DNA of 64,000 nucleotides from Sinorhizobium fredii (GTDB lineage Bacteria; Pseudomonadota; Alphaproteobacteria; Rhizobiales; Rhizobiaceae). The stretch covers positions 3,136,001 to 3,200,000 of the forward strand of contig NZ_CP024307.1 in the NCBI RefSeq assembly GCF_002944405.1, given 5' to 3'. Every line of letters begins with the position of its first letter. The first letter of the stretch is position 1. Shown one piece after another: positions 9,103 through 18,240 of this stretch. The position numbers and the translations under genes are program-made. The notes under the pieces were generated by a model. The model searched no databases. It was given only the letters and a program-made list of their open reading frames with translations, and was not told the DNA's origin.

Positions 9103-10550
9103 GGCTTGCCGGGTCCCGTGTGGAGTGGTTTACCGGGTTCGAAGATCGTCGGGGAAATGATGACTCCCACTTCGGCGAATTCCTCGATGAAACGCGGTCG
9201 TAGGCCGGTGGCGCGGAACTCACCCTGAATGCGGCCATTTTCGTCGGTGCCGGTCTTCTTGAAGCGCATGATCTCCTGCATCTGCACGACCTCGCCTTCC
9301 ATGCCGGTGATCTCGGAGACCGAAACGACCTTGCGGCTGCCGTCGCTCAGTCGCTGCACCTGGACGATAATCGTGATCGCCGAGGCGATCTGCGAGCGGA
9401 CGCTCAGCTGCGACATCGGCATGCCGGCCATGCCGACCATCTGCTCGAGGCGGCTCACCGCATCGCGCGGTGTATTGGCGTGAATGGTCGTCATCGATCC
9501 TTCGTGGCCGGTATTCATCGCCTGCAGCATGTCGAACGCCTCCTCGCCACGCACTTCGCCGACGATGATGCGGTCGGGCCGCATGCGCAGCGCGTTCTTC
9601 AGTAGTTCGCGCTGGCGGATCTCGTTGCGGCCGTCGAGGGTCGGCGGTCTGGTTTCCATGCGGCCGACATGCGGTTGCTGGAGTTGCAGTTCCGCGGCAT
9701 CCTCGATGGTGATCAGCCGTTCCTTCTCAGAAATCTGCGAGGAAAGCGCATTGAGCAGAGTGGTCTTGCCCGAGCCGGTACCGCCCGAGATGATCATCGA
9801 CACCCTGCCCTTGACCGCTGCGCTGAGCAGAATGCGCATCTGATCCGCCATGGCGCCGTATTCGACGAGGCGCTCGAGCGTCAACGGCTTGCGGGTGAAT
9901 TTGCGGATGGAAACGAGCGGCCCGTCGACGGAGATTGGCCGGATCGCGACGTTGACGCGCGAGCCGTCCTTGAGGCGGGCGTCGACCATCGGTGTCGATT
10001 CATCGACCCGTCGCCCGACGGCAGAGACGATCTTGTTGATCACCCGAAGAAGGTGATCCTCGTCCTTGAAGCGGACCGCGGTGCTCTCGAGCTGTCCGCG
10101 GCGCTCCACATAGACGCTTTTGTGGCCGTTGATCAGGATATCGGCGACGGTTTCATCGGCCAGCAGCGGTTCGATCGGCCCAAGCCCGAGCATTTCGTCA
10201 GTGATGTCGCGGACGAGGTCGTTGATTTCCTTGGCATTCAACGGTGAGTTGTTGCGACGGATGTATTCCTTGACCAGCGGCCGGATCTCGGCGGCAATCT
10301 CTTCCTCGTCGAGTGTGTCAAGGATGCCTAGATTGATCTGGTCCAAGAGGTGGCGGTGCAGGTTGACCCTCTCCGATACCATATCGAGGCCGAGCGGCCC
10401 CTGCTCTTCCGCGGTCGCTTCGGTAACCGCTTCCTTCGGCACGGCAGCGACCGCGGCTGCACCATTGGCGGCAATCTCGGCAATCTGCCTGAGCTCCGCA
10501 CTCTCCTGCGGCGGCTGCTTGTAAAAGCGTCCTATAAACCCGTTCGCCAT
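9099..10550 (-). CDS. cpaF: Tad pilus secretion ATPase CpaF/TadA (locus 1), 483 aa
   Basis: This is a type II/IV secretion hexameric ATPase that powers Flp pilus extension from the cytoplasmic face. Walker A is GGTGSGKTT at 256-264. The Asp box ([11 protein letters not shown]), Walker B ([14 protein letters not shown]) and His box ([16 protein letters not shown]) follow in normal order. The N-terminal 100 residues are variable, Ala-rich, and then helical. The start at 10550 has AAGGAG eight bases upstream. It differs clearly from the second copy at 26703, so the two loci are not a recent duplication. Confidence 0.96.
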   Translation of the reverse strand: MANGFIGRFYKQPPQESAELRQIAEIAANGAAAVAAVPKEAVTEATAEEQGPLGLDMVSERVNLHRHLLDQINLGILDTLDEEEIAAEIRPLVKEYIRRNNSPLNAKEINDLVRDITDEMLGLGPIEPLLADETVADILINGHKSVYVERRGQLESTAVRFKDEDHLLRVINKIVSAVGRRVDESTPMVDARLKDGSRVNVAIRPISVDGPLVSIRKFTRKPLTLERLVEYGAMADQMRILLSAAVKGRVSMIISGGTGSGKTTLLNALSSQISEKERLITIEDAAELQLQQPHVGRMETRPPTLDGRNEIRQRELLKNALRMRPDRIIVGEVRGEEAFDMLQAMNTGHEGSMTTIHANTPRDAVSRLEQMVGMAGMPMSQLSVRSQIASAITIIVQVQRLSDGSRKVVSVSEITGMEGEVVQMQEIMRFKKTGTDENGRIQGEFRATGLRPRFIEEFAEVGVIISPTIFEPGKPLHTGPGKP

Positions 10551-10568
10551 CAGCCCTACTCCTTACAC

Positions 10569-11162
10569 CTACTTGACGACCACCGTGGCTCCGACCTTCA
10601 CGCGCTTGTAGAGATCGATGACGTCGGCGTTGCTCATGCGGAAACAGCCGGAGGAGGCAAATTCACCGACCGTCGACTGCTCGTTCGTGCCGTGGATGCG
10701 GTAAAGCGTGTCCGCATGGCCTCGGTAGAGATAGATCCCGCGCGCGCCCATGGGGTTGAACGGCCCTGCCGGCACGAGTTCAGGAAGCCCCGGCACTCGC
10801 GCTTTCATCTCGGCGGGCGGTCGCCATTCGGGCCATTCGGCCTTTCTTCCGACTTTCACCACGCCGCTCCAACGAAAGCCGTCGCGGCCGACTCCGATCC
10901 GGTAGCGCAGAGCACGATCGCGGGAGAGAACGAGATCGAGCGTCCGCTTGTCGCTGAGAACGACAATGGTGCCTGGCGGATGGCTCTGCTCTGCGGTCAC
11001 AATGGTTGCCGTGCTCGGCCCGAGGCTTCGCGGCACCTGCTGGTTGGCCCCCGCTTCGTCGGCAAGGTCAACCAAGCCAAGGACCAGGGCTGCGCACATC
11101 ATCCAGCTCCACCATCTCCCCTGTCGCCCCGGCATCCTGTTCTCCATCACGCGCGGCTTCAT
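10569..11162 (-). CDS. L,D-transpeptidase (YkuD domain) inside Tad locus 1, 197 aa
   Basis: The C-terminal part is a YkuD catalytic domain. IHGTNE carries the histidine and SSGCFRMSNADVIDLY the nucleophilic cysteine. Such enzymes make 3-3 peptidoglycan cross-links or attach proteins to the wall. A hydrophobic stretch near residues 18-38 is a plausible signal peptide, so the enzyme is periplasmic. Its ATG overlaps the cpaE stop (ATGA at 11159-11162) and cpaF follows 18 bp later, so it is embedded in the operon. This enzyme is not a standard Tad component. Opening or anchoring the wall around the pilus machine is a reasonable inference. Confidence 0.88.
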   Translation of the reverse strand: MKPRVMENRMPGRQGRWWSWMMCAALVLGLVDLADEAGANQQVPRSLGPSTATIVTAEQSHPPGTIVVLSDKRTLDLVLSRDRALRYRIGVGRDGFRWSGVVKVGRKAEWPEWRPPAEMKARVPGLPELVPAGPFNPMGARGIYLYRGHADTLYRIHGTNEQSTVGEFASSGCFRMSNADVIDLYKRVKVGATVVVK

Positions 11163-12301
11163 CGTACAAGCGCTCCGAGCTTGCCGACACCGCGGCAGAA
11201 GTGGGAACGGGCATTGACCTCGAAGGGCAGCACGCCGCGGTTGAGTGCCTCGCTCAGCGTTTCCCAGTCATAGTCGATGAGATGTGCCTGGGTGTCCGTG
11301 AACACCTTGTCGACCTGTTGCCGGCGGAGCCCCAGGCTGAACAGGCTGCTGCGGTGCTTGTTGATGACGACGAAAATGAAATCGGAACTGCCACGCAAGC
11401 GCGTGAGATTGAGGAACAGATCCTTTGCCTGGTGAAGCGCCGGAATCGTCATTTCCGTAACGATCGTCACGCTGTTGACCGATGCGAGCACGTCATCCTT
11501 CCAAGGCGTTTGGTAGTAGGGCACGTCCAGGACGGTCTGGTCGCTCTCGAAGGCAACGACATCGAGCATGCGCAGCACCAGTTCCGCCCCCTTGGGCGAG
11601 AGGAGAACGGACGGCTGCTTGAAGGACAGCAGCGAAAAGCCGCCCGAATGGCGCTTGCGCACCAGATCGACGAATTCGACGTCGACCCGCGATGGATTGG
11701 CAATGACCGGCACCAGATCGTAGTCATTGACGAGATTGAGGTACTGCCCGAGCGACCCGGACGAAAAGTCGAGATCAAACAGATTGACCCGCGGTGCGGA
11801 ATTCTTTGTCGGCTGCGCCAGCACATGGGCGATCGACGAAGCGATCACGCTGGCCCCTGCCCCGCCGACCGCCGAGACGACGGCATGGACGCGGCTGTCG
11901 CTCGCGCCGGCTGTCGGCGCATGCAGGGAGATCATGTCGATCAGCGCACGGCGTTCCAACGGCTTTTTCAGCCAGTCGTTGCCGTTAAGGCGGAAGAGAA
12001 GCCGCAGCCTGTCGTCCCGCAGCTCTTCGGAGACGACCACGAGCGGGATGTTGCGGTTGTTGGTTCGGAAAGCGATAAGCTCCGGCCGTTGCAGGACGTC
12101 GCCGTTGTCGACGTCGAGAACGATCATGTCGAACTGCGTCGGGTCGACCCGGCCCTGTTCGCCGAGGGCCTTCAACGCCATGTGCCGTACGTCGTAGCGC
12201 GAAAGCGAGCCGAAGGTGTCGAGCATGAAACTTGCCGCCGCCGCGTCGTCGGAAAGGACGAGGATCTTTGTGGTCGCTACGAAGTTCATATGCGCTGTCA
12301 T
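11159..12301 (-). CDS. cpaE: CpaE/TadZ-like pilus localisation ATPase (locus 1), degenerate P-loop, 380 aa
   Basis: Residues about 8-125 form a receiver-like domain with IVLDVDNGD at the phosphorylation strand. Residues about 135-370 form a ParA/MinD-like domain. CpaE/TadZ marks the pole or site at which Tad machines assemble. The nucleotide loop reads SAVGGAGASVIASS, so both lysines expected in a deviant Walker A (KGGxGKT) are missing. The later FDLDFSSGSLGQYL and LDVPYY motifs are in place. It may therefore bind nucleotide poorly or not at all. It sits between the tadE-like genes and the transpeptidase gene and is coupled to the latter. Confidence 0.87.
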   Translation of the reverse strand: MTAHMNFVATTKILVLSDDAAAASFMLDTFGSLSRYDVRHMALKALGEQGRVDPTQFDMIVLDVDNGDVLQRPELIAFRTNNRNIPLVVVSEELRDDRLRLLFRLNGNDWLKKPLERRALIDMISLHAPTAGASDSRVHAVVSAVGGAGASVIASSIAHVLAQPTKNSAPRVNLFDLDFSSGSLGQYLNLVNDYDLVPVIANPSRVDVEFVDLVRKRHSGGFSLLSFKQPSVLLSPKGAELVLRMLDVVAFESDQTVLDVPYYQTPWKDDVLASVNSVTIVTEMTIPALHQAKDLFLNLTRLRGSSDFIFVVINKHRSSLFSLGLRRQQVDKVFTDTQAHLIDYDWETLSEALNRGVLPFEVNARSHFCRGVGKLGALVR

Positions 12302-12328
12302 TTCGCAATCCCCACGCTATATCAATGG

Positions 12329-12952
12329 TTAGCACGTCGAGCATGTTTGCAGGTCTTCGGTTGTGATGGTCACCGGATGGGCCGGAACCGCGATTTCATC
12401 GAGCCCGAGCAAGGGTCCAAGAAAGAGCATTTCGAGGGTTACATCACGAACTTCGAGGCGCATGGTCAGCACCGGGCCTTCGGGGCGGCCCCAGTAGCCG
12501 AGCCCGGAGCGCTGATAGGTGACCACCAGGTTCTCCGGCTGGATACGCCAGTTAATGTCGCAGATTCCCGGGCGCGGATCGCCCGCCGTCCCGCAGGCGC
12601 CGTCGCTGCCGAGCACGATCCGGCTCAGCCCATCGCTGCAATTGGCAAGGTCCGGACCGCAGGTCGAAGATATCATCGCGTTGTTCGGCGTTGCATCGCC
12701 ATTATCGAGCGGGTTGGCGGCCTCTGTCGGAAATACTTCGTCAAAGTCACTGGTGAGCGGATCGGAGACTGCTGCGAGCCGCGCACCATATTGCAGCGCC
12801 TTGACGGTCTGGTTCCATTGCGACATCGCATAGCCGAATTCGATGAAGGTTGCGAACATCAGCATCACGATCGGGAGAGTGATCAAAGCCTCGGTAAGGG
12901 CAACGCCGCTTTCGTCCTGCCGAAAAGGCTTGAGGAATCGAGAGATTACCAT
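12329..12952 (-). CDS. TadE-like minor pseudopilin (locus 1), 207 aa
   Basis: This is a TadE-family protein. A short basic leader ends in DESG, then VALTEALITLPIVMLMF begins the membrane helix. That resembles the G-xxxx-E prepilin-peptidase site (G/VALTE). The remaining about 165 residues are periplasmic and contain several cysteines, including a CSTC terminus. Minor pseudopilins of this type are needed for Flp biogenesis. It overlaps the next upstream gene by seven bases (12946-12952), which implies coupling. Confidence 0.85.
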   Translation of the reverse strand: MVISRFLKPFRQDESGVALTEALITLPIVMLMFATFIEFGYAMSQWNQTVKALQYGARLAAVSDPLTSDFDEVFPTEAANPLDNGDATPNNAMISSTCGPDLANCSDGLSRIVLGSDGACGTAGDPRPGICDINWRIQPENLVVTYQRSGLGYWGRPEGPVLTMRLEVRDVTLEMLFLGPLLGLDEIAVPAHPVTITTEDLQTCSTC

Positions 12953-13428
12953 CCCATATACCTCTCTTCATGCGAGGCGCTGATGGTGATTTCGTCAATC
13001 CCGAGCCAGGCGAACAGCGGAGAGGCTTCGTAGGGGTGTGCGGTTTCGATCGTGAACGTTCCGTCGGCACCGACTGCGTTGACCGTGATGTCGGCAAGGG
13101 TGGGCCCCCAGCCGGGGACGCGCAGGACAGCGCCGTCTGCCGGGCTCTGCGTTCCATAAAAGGCGATCAGTTTCGCCGTCCCCTCCGAGCAGGTCGACGT
13201 GTAGGTCGGCGACGTTGGTCGGCACCGGGCCAGATAGCGTCCGGCGTCGCGCAATCCGGCATCGATCTGCATCCGCTCCCAGAAAAGGTTGCCGAACTCT
13301 AGGATGCCCGCTGCAAACACGGTGACGAATGGCACCACGATTATCGTCTCAGTAAGAACAGCCGCATCTTCGTTCAACCAGAAATAGAACTGCAACCGGC
13401 GGCGAAAGATTTTTCTAAATGCGTTCAT
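12946..13428 (-). CDS. TadE/TadF-like minor pseudopilin (locus 1), 160 aa
   Basis: A basic N-terminus is followed by a hydrophobic segment beginning TETIIVVPFVTVFAAGILE, then a periplasmic domain. The residue before the helix is AAVLTE rather than G-xxxxE, so processing by the prepilin peptidase is less certain than for its neighbour. It overlaps tadG upstream by four bases (ATGA-type, 13425-13428) and the second tadE-like gene downstream. The family assignment rests on the helix pattern and position. Confidence 0.82.
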   Translation of the reverse strand: MNAFRKIFRRRLQFYFWLNEDAAVLTETIIVVPFVTVFAAGILEFGNLFWERMQIDAGLRDAGRYLARCRPTSPTYTSTCSEGTAKLIAFYGTQSPADGAVLRVPGWGPTLADITVNAVGADGTFTIETAHPYEASPLFAWLGIDEITISASHEERYMGW

Positions 13429-15026
13429 CGGACCAACTCCGCTTCTTCGCGAAGGAACTCGTCGAGCGTGCCGCGGCCGCCCTTGCCGGTAATGTCGATC
13501 ATTTCGAGCGAAAGGTAGCGCTCACTGCCGGCCTTGATCGCCGGCTTGGTCAGGAACAGGCGGGCGAAGGCGACGGCCTCCGTCTCCTTGTGGCCGTTCA
13601 GATGGCCGACGGCATTTTCGTAGCCGCAGTTCACGATGGCGGCGAAGATCTCGCGCCGGTCGCCATAGTCGCCGCTCGTATAGTTTGAAAGATCGGGGCC
13701 GGTGTAGCACTGACCGCCGGTTAGAGGTGCGCCCGTCTCGCCGCTGGCCGAGGCATGGTTGATCATCGCGGAATTATTGAGCTCGTAGCGGTAGACATCA
13801 TAGGCGGAGGGCTGCGACGGAGAGCCGGTCGGCGACGGATAGCTTGAATGATTGCTGAGGATCGTGCTGACGGAAGGAGCGCCGCTCCCTTGGGCAACGT
13901 TCCAGTAGCTGTTGTACTGCCAGTCATTGCCGCCGCTGATCTTTCCGCCGGCCAGCGAGGTCATCGACGCGCCGTAACCGAGCGGCACGGCCTTGGTTAC
14001 GTCGCCGACGGTGGCGCCGCTCATGAGCGGGTTGTATTCGCCGCAGATCTTGTTGGCGCCGCCCGTCTGGTTCTGGGCAGAGCGCACGTTGCGAGCGGGT
14101 CGGTAACGTCCGTCGCTGCGTGCATTGCCGAATGAGCCGGAATACAAGCCAAAGCGCGTATTCAGTCCCGCCTCTACCGGTCCCGCCATCGCGCCGGTCT
14201 TCGTCTCCAAGGCGTCCTGCTTGTAGCAGACACCGGGCGAACCGGTGGCGAGCGCCTCGGCGAGCACGTTCGCACCGTTGCCATAGGTCGCCAGGAAGCC
14301 GAAGTTGCCCGGTCCCGGCGCCGACGAGGAGGTGCTGTGAAGCTCGATCTGGCGGCCATACAGATTACCGGCTGCAAAGTTGGTATGCAGCGCCTCGGCC
14401 GCCGCCTCGTTGGCGGTCGCGCTTGTGTTGCCGGCCGGCTCAAACGGATTGCAGATGTAGATCGGCGTGACATCGCAGGCGCTGGAGCGATAGACAGCAA
14501 CGGCATCGGCGGAGACATTGATGGTATCGCGGTTGAGCCCGACTGGGACCGGGAAGATCGTCGTCATCGCCTGCGGTTTCGCAATAACCCAAGCATAAGA
14601 CGCTTCGTTCGCATCCGCCGCCATCATCGAGGCCTCGATCGGATTGTCGTCGTCGGCCGGGATCTCCTTGAGGTAGATGACCGTTACAGTGCTTCCGGCA
14701 TCATTGCCTGCATCATAGGTGACGGTGATGTGCGAGCCGAGTTGCATGCCGGTGCCGCCGCCGCCGAACGCGGCACTGTTGGCGAGCGCCTCGATTGCCG
14801 CATCGGCGCGAGTAATCGCATCGTCGCGTCCGTCGAGCTCGCGGGCGCCGGCAAGGGCCATGGCATCCACCGCATTCTGCAGGTCGGTGTGAAGATTGCC
14901 GGTGCGGCCGACGTCAATGACGAGCAGCGAAAAACCGAGCAGGAGTGGCATGGAAATCAGCGTCAAGGCGATGACGTAGCCACGATTGTCATCCAGGAAG
15001 CGTTTGATAGCCTTACGCAACAACAT
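13425..15026 (-). CDS. tadG: TadG-like pilus assembly protein (locus 1), 533 aa
   Basis: The N-terminus has a basic segment and one membrane helix (begins YVIALTLISMPLLLGFSLL), followed by the TadG signature DVGRTGNLHTDLQNAVDAMA and ALAGARELDG. About 450 mostly periplasmic residues follow, rich in Ser, Gly and Asn, with paired cysteines. TadG is thought to join the inner-membrane machine to the envelope. I chose ATG 15026 because GGAG is seven bases upstream; ATG 15032 is possible. It is the first of three overlapping tadG/tadE-type genes. A 268-bp gap separates it from the upstream lipoprotein gene. Confidence 0.87.
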   Translation of the reverse strand: MLLRKAIKRFLDDNRGYVIALTLISMPLLLGFSLLVIDVGRTGNLHTDLQNAVDAMALAGARELDGRDDAITRADAAIEALANSAAFGGGGTGMQLGSHITVTYDAGNDAGSTVTVIYLKEIPADDDNPIEASMMAADANEASYAWVIAKPQAMTTIFPVPVGLNRDTINVSADAVAVYRSSACDVTPIYICNPFEPAGNTSATANEAAAEALHTNFAAGNLYGRQIELHSTSSSAPGPGNFGFLATYGNGANVLAEALATGSPGVCYKQDALETKTGAMAGPVEAGLNTRFGLYSGSFGNARSDGRYRPARNVRSAQNQTGGANKICGEYNPLMSGATVGDVTKAVPLGYGASMTSLAGGKISGGNDWQYNSYWNVAQGSGAPSVSTILSNHSSYPSPTGSPSQPSAYDVYRYELNNSAMINHASASGETGAPLTGGQCYTGPDLSNYTSGDYGDRREIFAAIVNCGYENAVGHLNGHKETEAVAFARLFLTKPAIKAGSERYLSLEMIDITGKGGRGTLDEFLREEAELVR

Positions 15027-15294
15027 TGGCATGCTCCTCGGATCACGGCGGTTTCCGCCGAGATTCTGATTCGTTGCCGAGGCATCAAAGTTTTCGGGGC
15101 AACGACATGCTTAAAAAACGAGAACGGGACTTTGAAAATCATGAGCGGCAATTCGCTCGCATCCCGTGTCTCAGCTAATAAAATCCGTTAAATTCCGTGT
15201 CGTCTTTATGATCTTGACCCAGTATTACGTCAATCTGGTATTTCTATTTCTTATTCCCATCCGGCTCAGTGCCGTTCCTTCAATACTACGCAGT

Positions 15295-15603
15295 CTACCT
15301 GGCTGTTCCGTTCGGCGGCGTGGCCACCGGCAGGATCACCGCTGATGGCGGCGGCGCGCTCGACTGTCTGCCGCCCTGATAGCCGCCGATCGCGCGGTAA
15401 ATCACCTTGCCGTCGCTGTTGATCTGCGTGTTGTACGCCGCCCGCGGGAACGGATCCTGTGTGTGGATGCCCTTGTTGGCCTCCACCGCATTGCCGAGCC
15501 CGAAGGTGATCGAATCGCGGTGGTTCAAATAGTCGGCGCAGCCGGAGAGAAGGCCGACGGCGGCGATAGCGAGGAATGCGCGCTTACTTCTTGGAAAGAA
15601 CAA
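15295..15603 (-). CDS. small lipoprotein of Tad locus 1, 102 aa
   Basis: A signal sequence ends at the lipobox LLSGC, and the mature protein is about 80 residues with a Pro-rich tail. The start is a TTG at 15603 preceded by an excellent GGGAGG five bases away. It overlaps the end of cpaC by 20 bp, so the two are co-translated. It occupies the place where cpaD lies in many tad operons but is much shorter than CpaD. The mature region starts ADYLNHRDSITFGLGNAV. It may help the secretin reach or stay in the outer membrane, which is inferred from position. Confidence 0.75.
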   Translation of the reverse strand: MFFPRSKRAFLAIAAVGLLSGCADYLNHRDSITFGLGNAVEANKGIHTQDPFPRAAYNTQINSDGKVIYRAIGGYQGGRQSSAPPPSAVILPVATPPNGTAR

Positions 15604-17071
15604 CTGCGCCTCCCACGTCGAGATCGAGACGGTGGCCATAGGGCCCCTTGACGCCTTCGCCATTGCGGAAGCGACGCAGCATGTCCTTGTCCACCTCGAG
15701 AATGCCGAGGGCGAAAAGCTCGACGTCGTTGGACGAGCGCGTCTGTTCGAGCGGGCTATAGAGGTCTTCGCCGGGCTTCGACGGCCGCACGATATGCGGG
15801 GTGACGACGATGACCAGGTCCGACTCCCTTTTCAGGAAGCTCGTCGAGCGGAATAGTGCGCCGATCACCGGAACCTGCCCGAGCCACGGCAATTGCTGAA
15901 CGTCCTTGGCATTGACCGATTGCAGCAGGCCGGCCATCGCAAAGCTCTGGCCGTCACGTAGCGCGACAGTCGTACTTGCAGCGCGCGAGATGAAGCCCGG
16001 ATTGCCGTTGACGCTGATCGAAGGGTCGATTTCGGAGACTTCGGGCTCGATCTTGAGACTGATCAGCCCGCCATCGAGCACCACCGGTGAGAAGGTGAGC
16101 CGCACGCCGAAAGGCCGGTAGTCGGTCTCGGTCGCAAGCGTTGCACCGTTCGCGACCGTTGATTGGATCGGCACTTCGCCGCCGGCATGGAAGCTTGCGG
16201 TTTCGCCGCTCATGGCAATCAGGTTCGGCTGCGCCAGCCGGCGCACCAAGCCTTTTTGCTCGAGCGCGTTGATGACGATGTCGATCTGGCCGCCGGAAAT
16301 TTCAAGCACCTTGGCAATCAGCTGGCCGAAGGGCTGCATGCCGGTCGCCGCACCCGCGGCGTCCCCGAGCGTTCGAGCAAGATTACCATCATCATCGACG
16401 GTAATACCTTGACTGGTCGTCGCCTTGCCGATGCCGTTCCTGCCCTGACCGGACCAACCGATGCCGAGATCGCGGCCGGTCTGGCGCGAAGCTTCGATGA
16501 CGCGAACTTCCAGCATCACCTGCTGCGATTCGGCAACACGCAGCTGGTTCAGGACCGGTTCCGCCGAATAGGATTGAGCAATTTCAACCACCCGCTGCAG
16601 TTCGACCGCATCGCGAACCGTCCCCGTCAGACGAATGCGATCATTGGAGTTGAACACCCGCACTTGCGCCGAGGGGGCGGTGGAGCGGATCGCCGATGCA
16701 ACTTCAGTGAAGTCGGCGGCGACCCGCACGTCGATAACACCGACAAGCGCCTTATTGTCGTCATAGACGGAGATATTAGTAGCACCCGTCTGCTTGCCGC
16801 GAATGAACAGCGACTGGTCGGAAAGGGGCACCACGTCGATCATCTCGGCGCTGCCAATGACCAGATCGCCGAAGGGCTTGCCGGTCCTGACTGTAATCGT
16901 GTCGTTTGGCGCCAGCGTCACCTGCTGGACCGAGCCGGTGAGGCTGACGAATTTTTCTTGGGCCTTGGCGGGACCCACAACACCGGGTCCCCCACTATAG
17001 GCAATTATTGCCGCGGCTACCGCCGCGAGGGTTCCGGCTCTTGCCGCCCCCTTCATGAGTCCCCTGGACAT
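15584..17071 (-). CDS. cpaC: Tad pilus outer-membrane secretin CpaC/RcpA (locus 1), 495 aa
   Basis: A signal peptide ending near AKA is followed by the pilus N-domain (about residues 40-120: VRTGKPFGDLVIGSAEM, then VVPLSDQSLFIRGKQTG). A BON/secretin short domain and the C-terminal secretin domain come next, with the family signatures VPIQS and VPVIGALFRS and a closing TPHIVRPS. Secretins form the outer-membrane channel through which the Flp pilus passes. I use ATG 17071; ATG 17056, with AGGGGA close by, is as likely. It is the only full secretin in the window and could also serve Tad locus 2. Confidence 0.94.
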   Translation of the reverse strand: MSRGLMKGAARAGTLAAVAAAIIAYSGGPGVVGPAKAQEKFVSLTGSVQQVTLAPNDTITVRTGKPFGDLVIGSAEMIDVVPLSDQSLFIRGKQTGATNISVYDDNKALVGVIDVRVAADFTEVASAIRSTAPSAQVRVFNSNDRIRLTGTVRDAVELQRVVEIAQSYSAEPVLNQLRVAESQQVMLEVRVIEASRQTGRDLGIGWSGQGRNGIGKATTSQGITVDDDGNLARTLGDAAGAATGMQPFGQLIAKVLEISGGQIDIVINALEQKGLVRRLAQPNLIAMSGETASFHAGGEVPIQSTVANGATLATETDYRPFGVRLTFSPVVLDGGLISLKIEPEVSEIDPSISVNGNPGFISRAASTTVALRDGQSFAMAGLLQSVNAKDVQQLPWLGQVPVIGALFRSTSFLKRESDLVIVVTPHIVRPSKPGEDLYSPLEQTRSSNDVELFALGILEVDKDMLRRFRNGEGVKGPYGHRLDLDVGGAVVLSKK

Positions 17072-17138
17072 TCCCGCTTCAGCCTCCGCTCCTCGTTCAG
17101 CCACAGCGCCTGCGGGCAACAAAGCCGCTCCCCTCGCT

Positions 17139-18146
17139 TCACTGGACCATGCCGACTCGGTGCTCTTCGCGCTTCGTCGAGTTCCAGACGCCGACCGTGG
17201 CCCATTTTGGCTCTACGGGCAAGAGTGGTTCTGCTTTTCGCTCTGCAATCTGTACCTGTTTTTCTTTAACAGGTTGTTTCATTTTGTCTTCGACGGAGTC
17301 GATCCGGCTTCCAAGCTCGTCGCCGACCTTGCGCACCAGGTTTTCGATCGTCTCGAATCGCCCGTCGTCATCCTTCGCGAGATCTGCACTGAGGTCGGCC
17401 GAGATCAGCCCGCCGCCGAGATCGGCAACCGTAATCGGCCGCGTCTGCTCGACATTCGATGAGGCGATATTGCGCAAAGCCAATGAAAGCGTGCCGATGC
17501 TCGCCCCGAGCGTCAGACGCTGCGCTTCGTCGGTCGTTACCTCGAAGGTGACGGTCTTGACGACGGAGGGCTCGTCCTTGCGCTCGTCCGCAGTCTGGTC
17601 GACCGCCAGCACCTTAACACCCTGCAGCAGCACGTCGACATAAGTCTGTTCACTGTTGTTCTGTCGCCGGACGACCCGGGTCAGCAGAACATCGACGCGA
17701 TCCGCCGGCCTCACGAAACCAGCGACGCCCAGAACGTCGTTGACGCGAATGGAAACGGCCTTCATGCCCTGGTCGAGCGCCGCCGACAGAGTGGCGCGCT
17801 CGCCGGTCCCGGTAATCTTGGAAGAAAGCACCGGCTCGCCGGGATCGATCGCCTCCATGGCGTAGCGAGGCTCGTCCTTGTCACCGATCACCGACTCGAT
17901 TGTCTGAAACGAACCTTCCGGCTGTTCGCCGGTCGGCCAAGGGATGGTTTTCAGGCTCTCCGGATAAACCCGATCGCCGAAGCGCATGGGCTTGGCGGCA
18001 ACCACGAGGGTCTTTTCCGGAGCCTTTACGGAATTAGCTGCTGCAAGTCGAGCCTGTTGTTCCGCGAGATAAGTGCGTGTCCCGAAGACCGCCGCAGAAG
18101 CAAGTAAAATGGCGACAGCAAGACTGGTGACCGTCGAAGTACGCAT
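17139..18146 (-). CDS. cpaB: Tad pilus protein CpaB/RcpC (locus 1), 335 aa
   Basis: An N-terminal membrane anchor (about residues 5-25) precedes an SAF domain (VVAAKPMRFGDRVYPESL) and the CpaB family domain, with MKAVSIRVNDVLGVAGFV and RPADRVDVLLTRVV. The C-terminal about 100 residues are charged and probably coiled, longer than in the second copy at 22665. CpaB stabilises or gates the secretin from the periplasm. ATG 18146 has GGAG nine bases upstream; ATG 18161 is the alternative. The gene follows the pilin after a stem-loop. Confidence 0.92.
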   Translation of the reverse strand: MRTSTVTSLAVAILLASAAVFGTRTYLAEQQARLAAANSVKAPEKTLVVAAKPMRFGDRVYPESLKTIPWPTGEQPEGSFQTIESVIGDKDEPRYAMEAIDPGEPVLSSKITGTGERATLSAALDQGMKAVSIRVNDVLGVAGFVRPADRVDVLLTRVVRRQNNSEQTYVDVLLQGVKVLAVDQTADERKDEPSVVKTVTFEVTTDEAQRLTLGASIGTLSLALRNIASSNVEQTRPITVADLGGGLISADLSADLAKDDDGRFETIENLVRKVGDELGSRIDSVEDKMKQPVKEKQVQIAERKAEPLLPVEPKWATVGVWNSTKREEHRVGMVQ

Positions 18147-18197
18147 CGCCGACAACTCCATACATGCTAAAATACATTTTCTACAATAATCAAATTG

Positions 18198-18227
18198 CTA
18201 AGGAGGGATTAACAAACCCCTCCTTAG
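18198..18227 (-). terminator. intercistronic stem-loop between pilin and cpaB
   Basis: The arms ctaaggaggg (18198-18207) and ccctccttag (18218-18227) pair over 10 bp around a 10-base loop. No clean T-run follows on the minus strand, so it is more likely an attenuator or an mRNA-end stabiliser than a full terminator. It lies 14 bp after the pilin stop and would let pilin mRNA exceed that of the assembly genes. Confidence 0.6.
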
Positions 18228-18240
18228 ATTCTACCAAACT

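Noticed and set aside
11006..13033. 675-codon open frame on the plus strand across cpaE and the tadE-like genes
   Set aside because: It is the antisense shadow of three minus-strand tad genes that have clear domains, good starts and overlaps. High G+C makes long antisense frames common.
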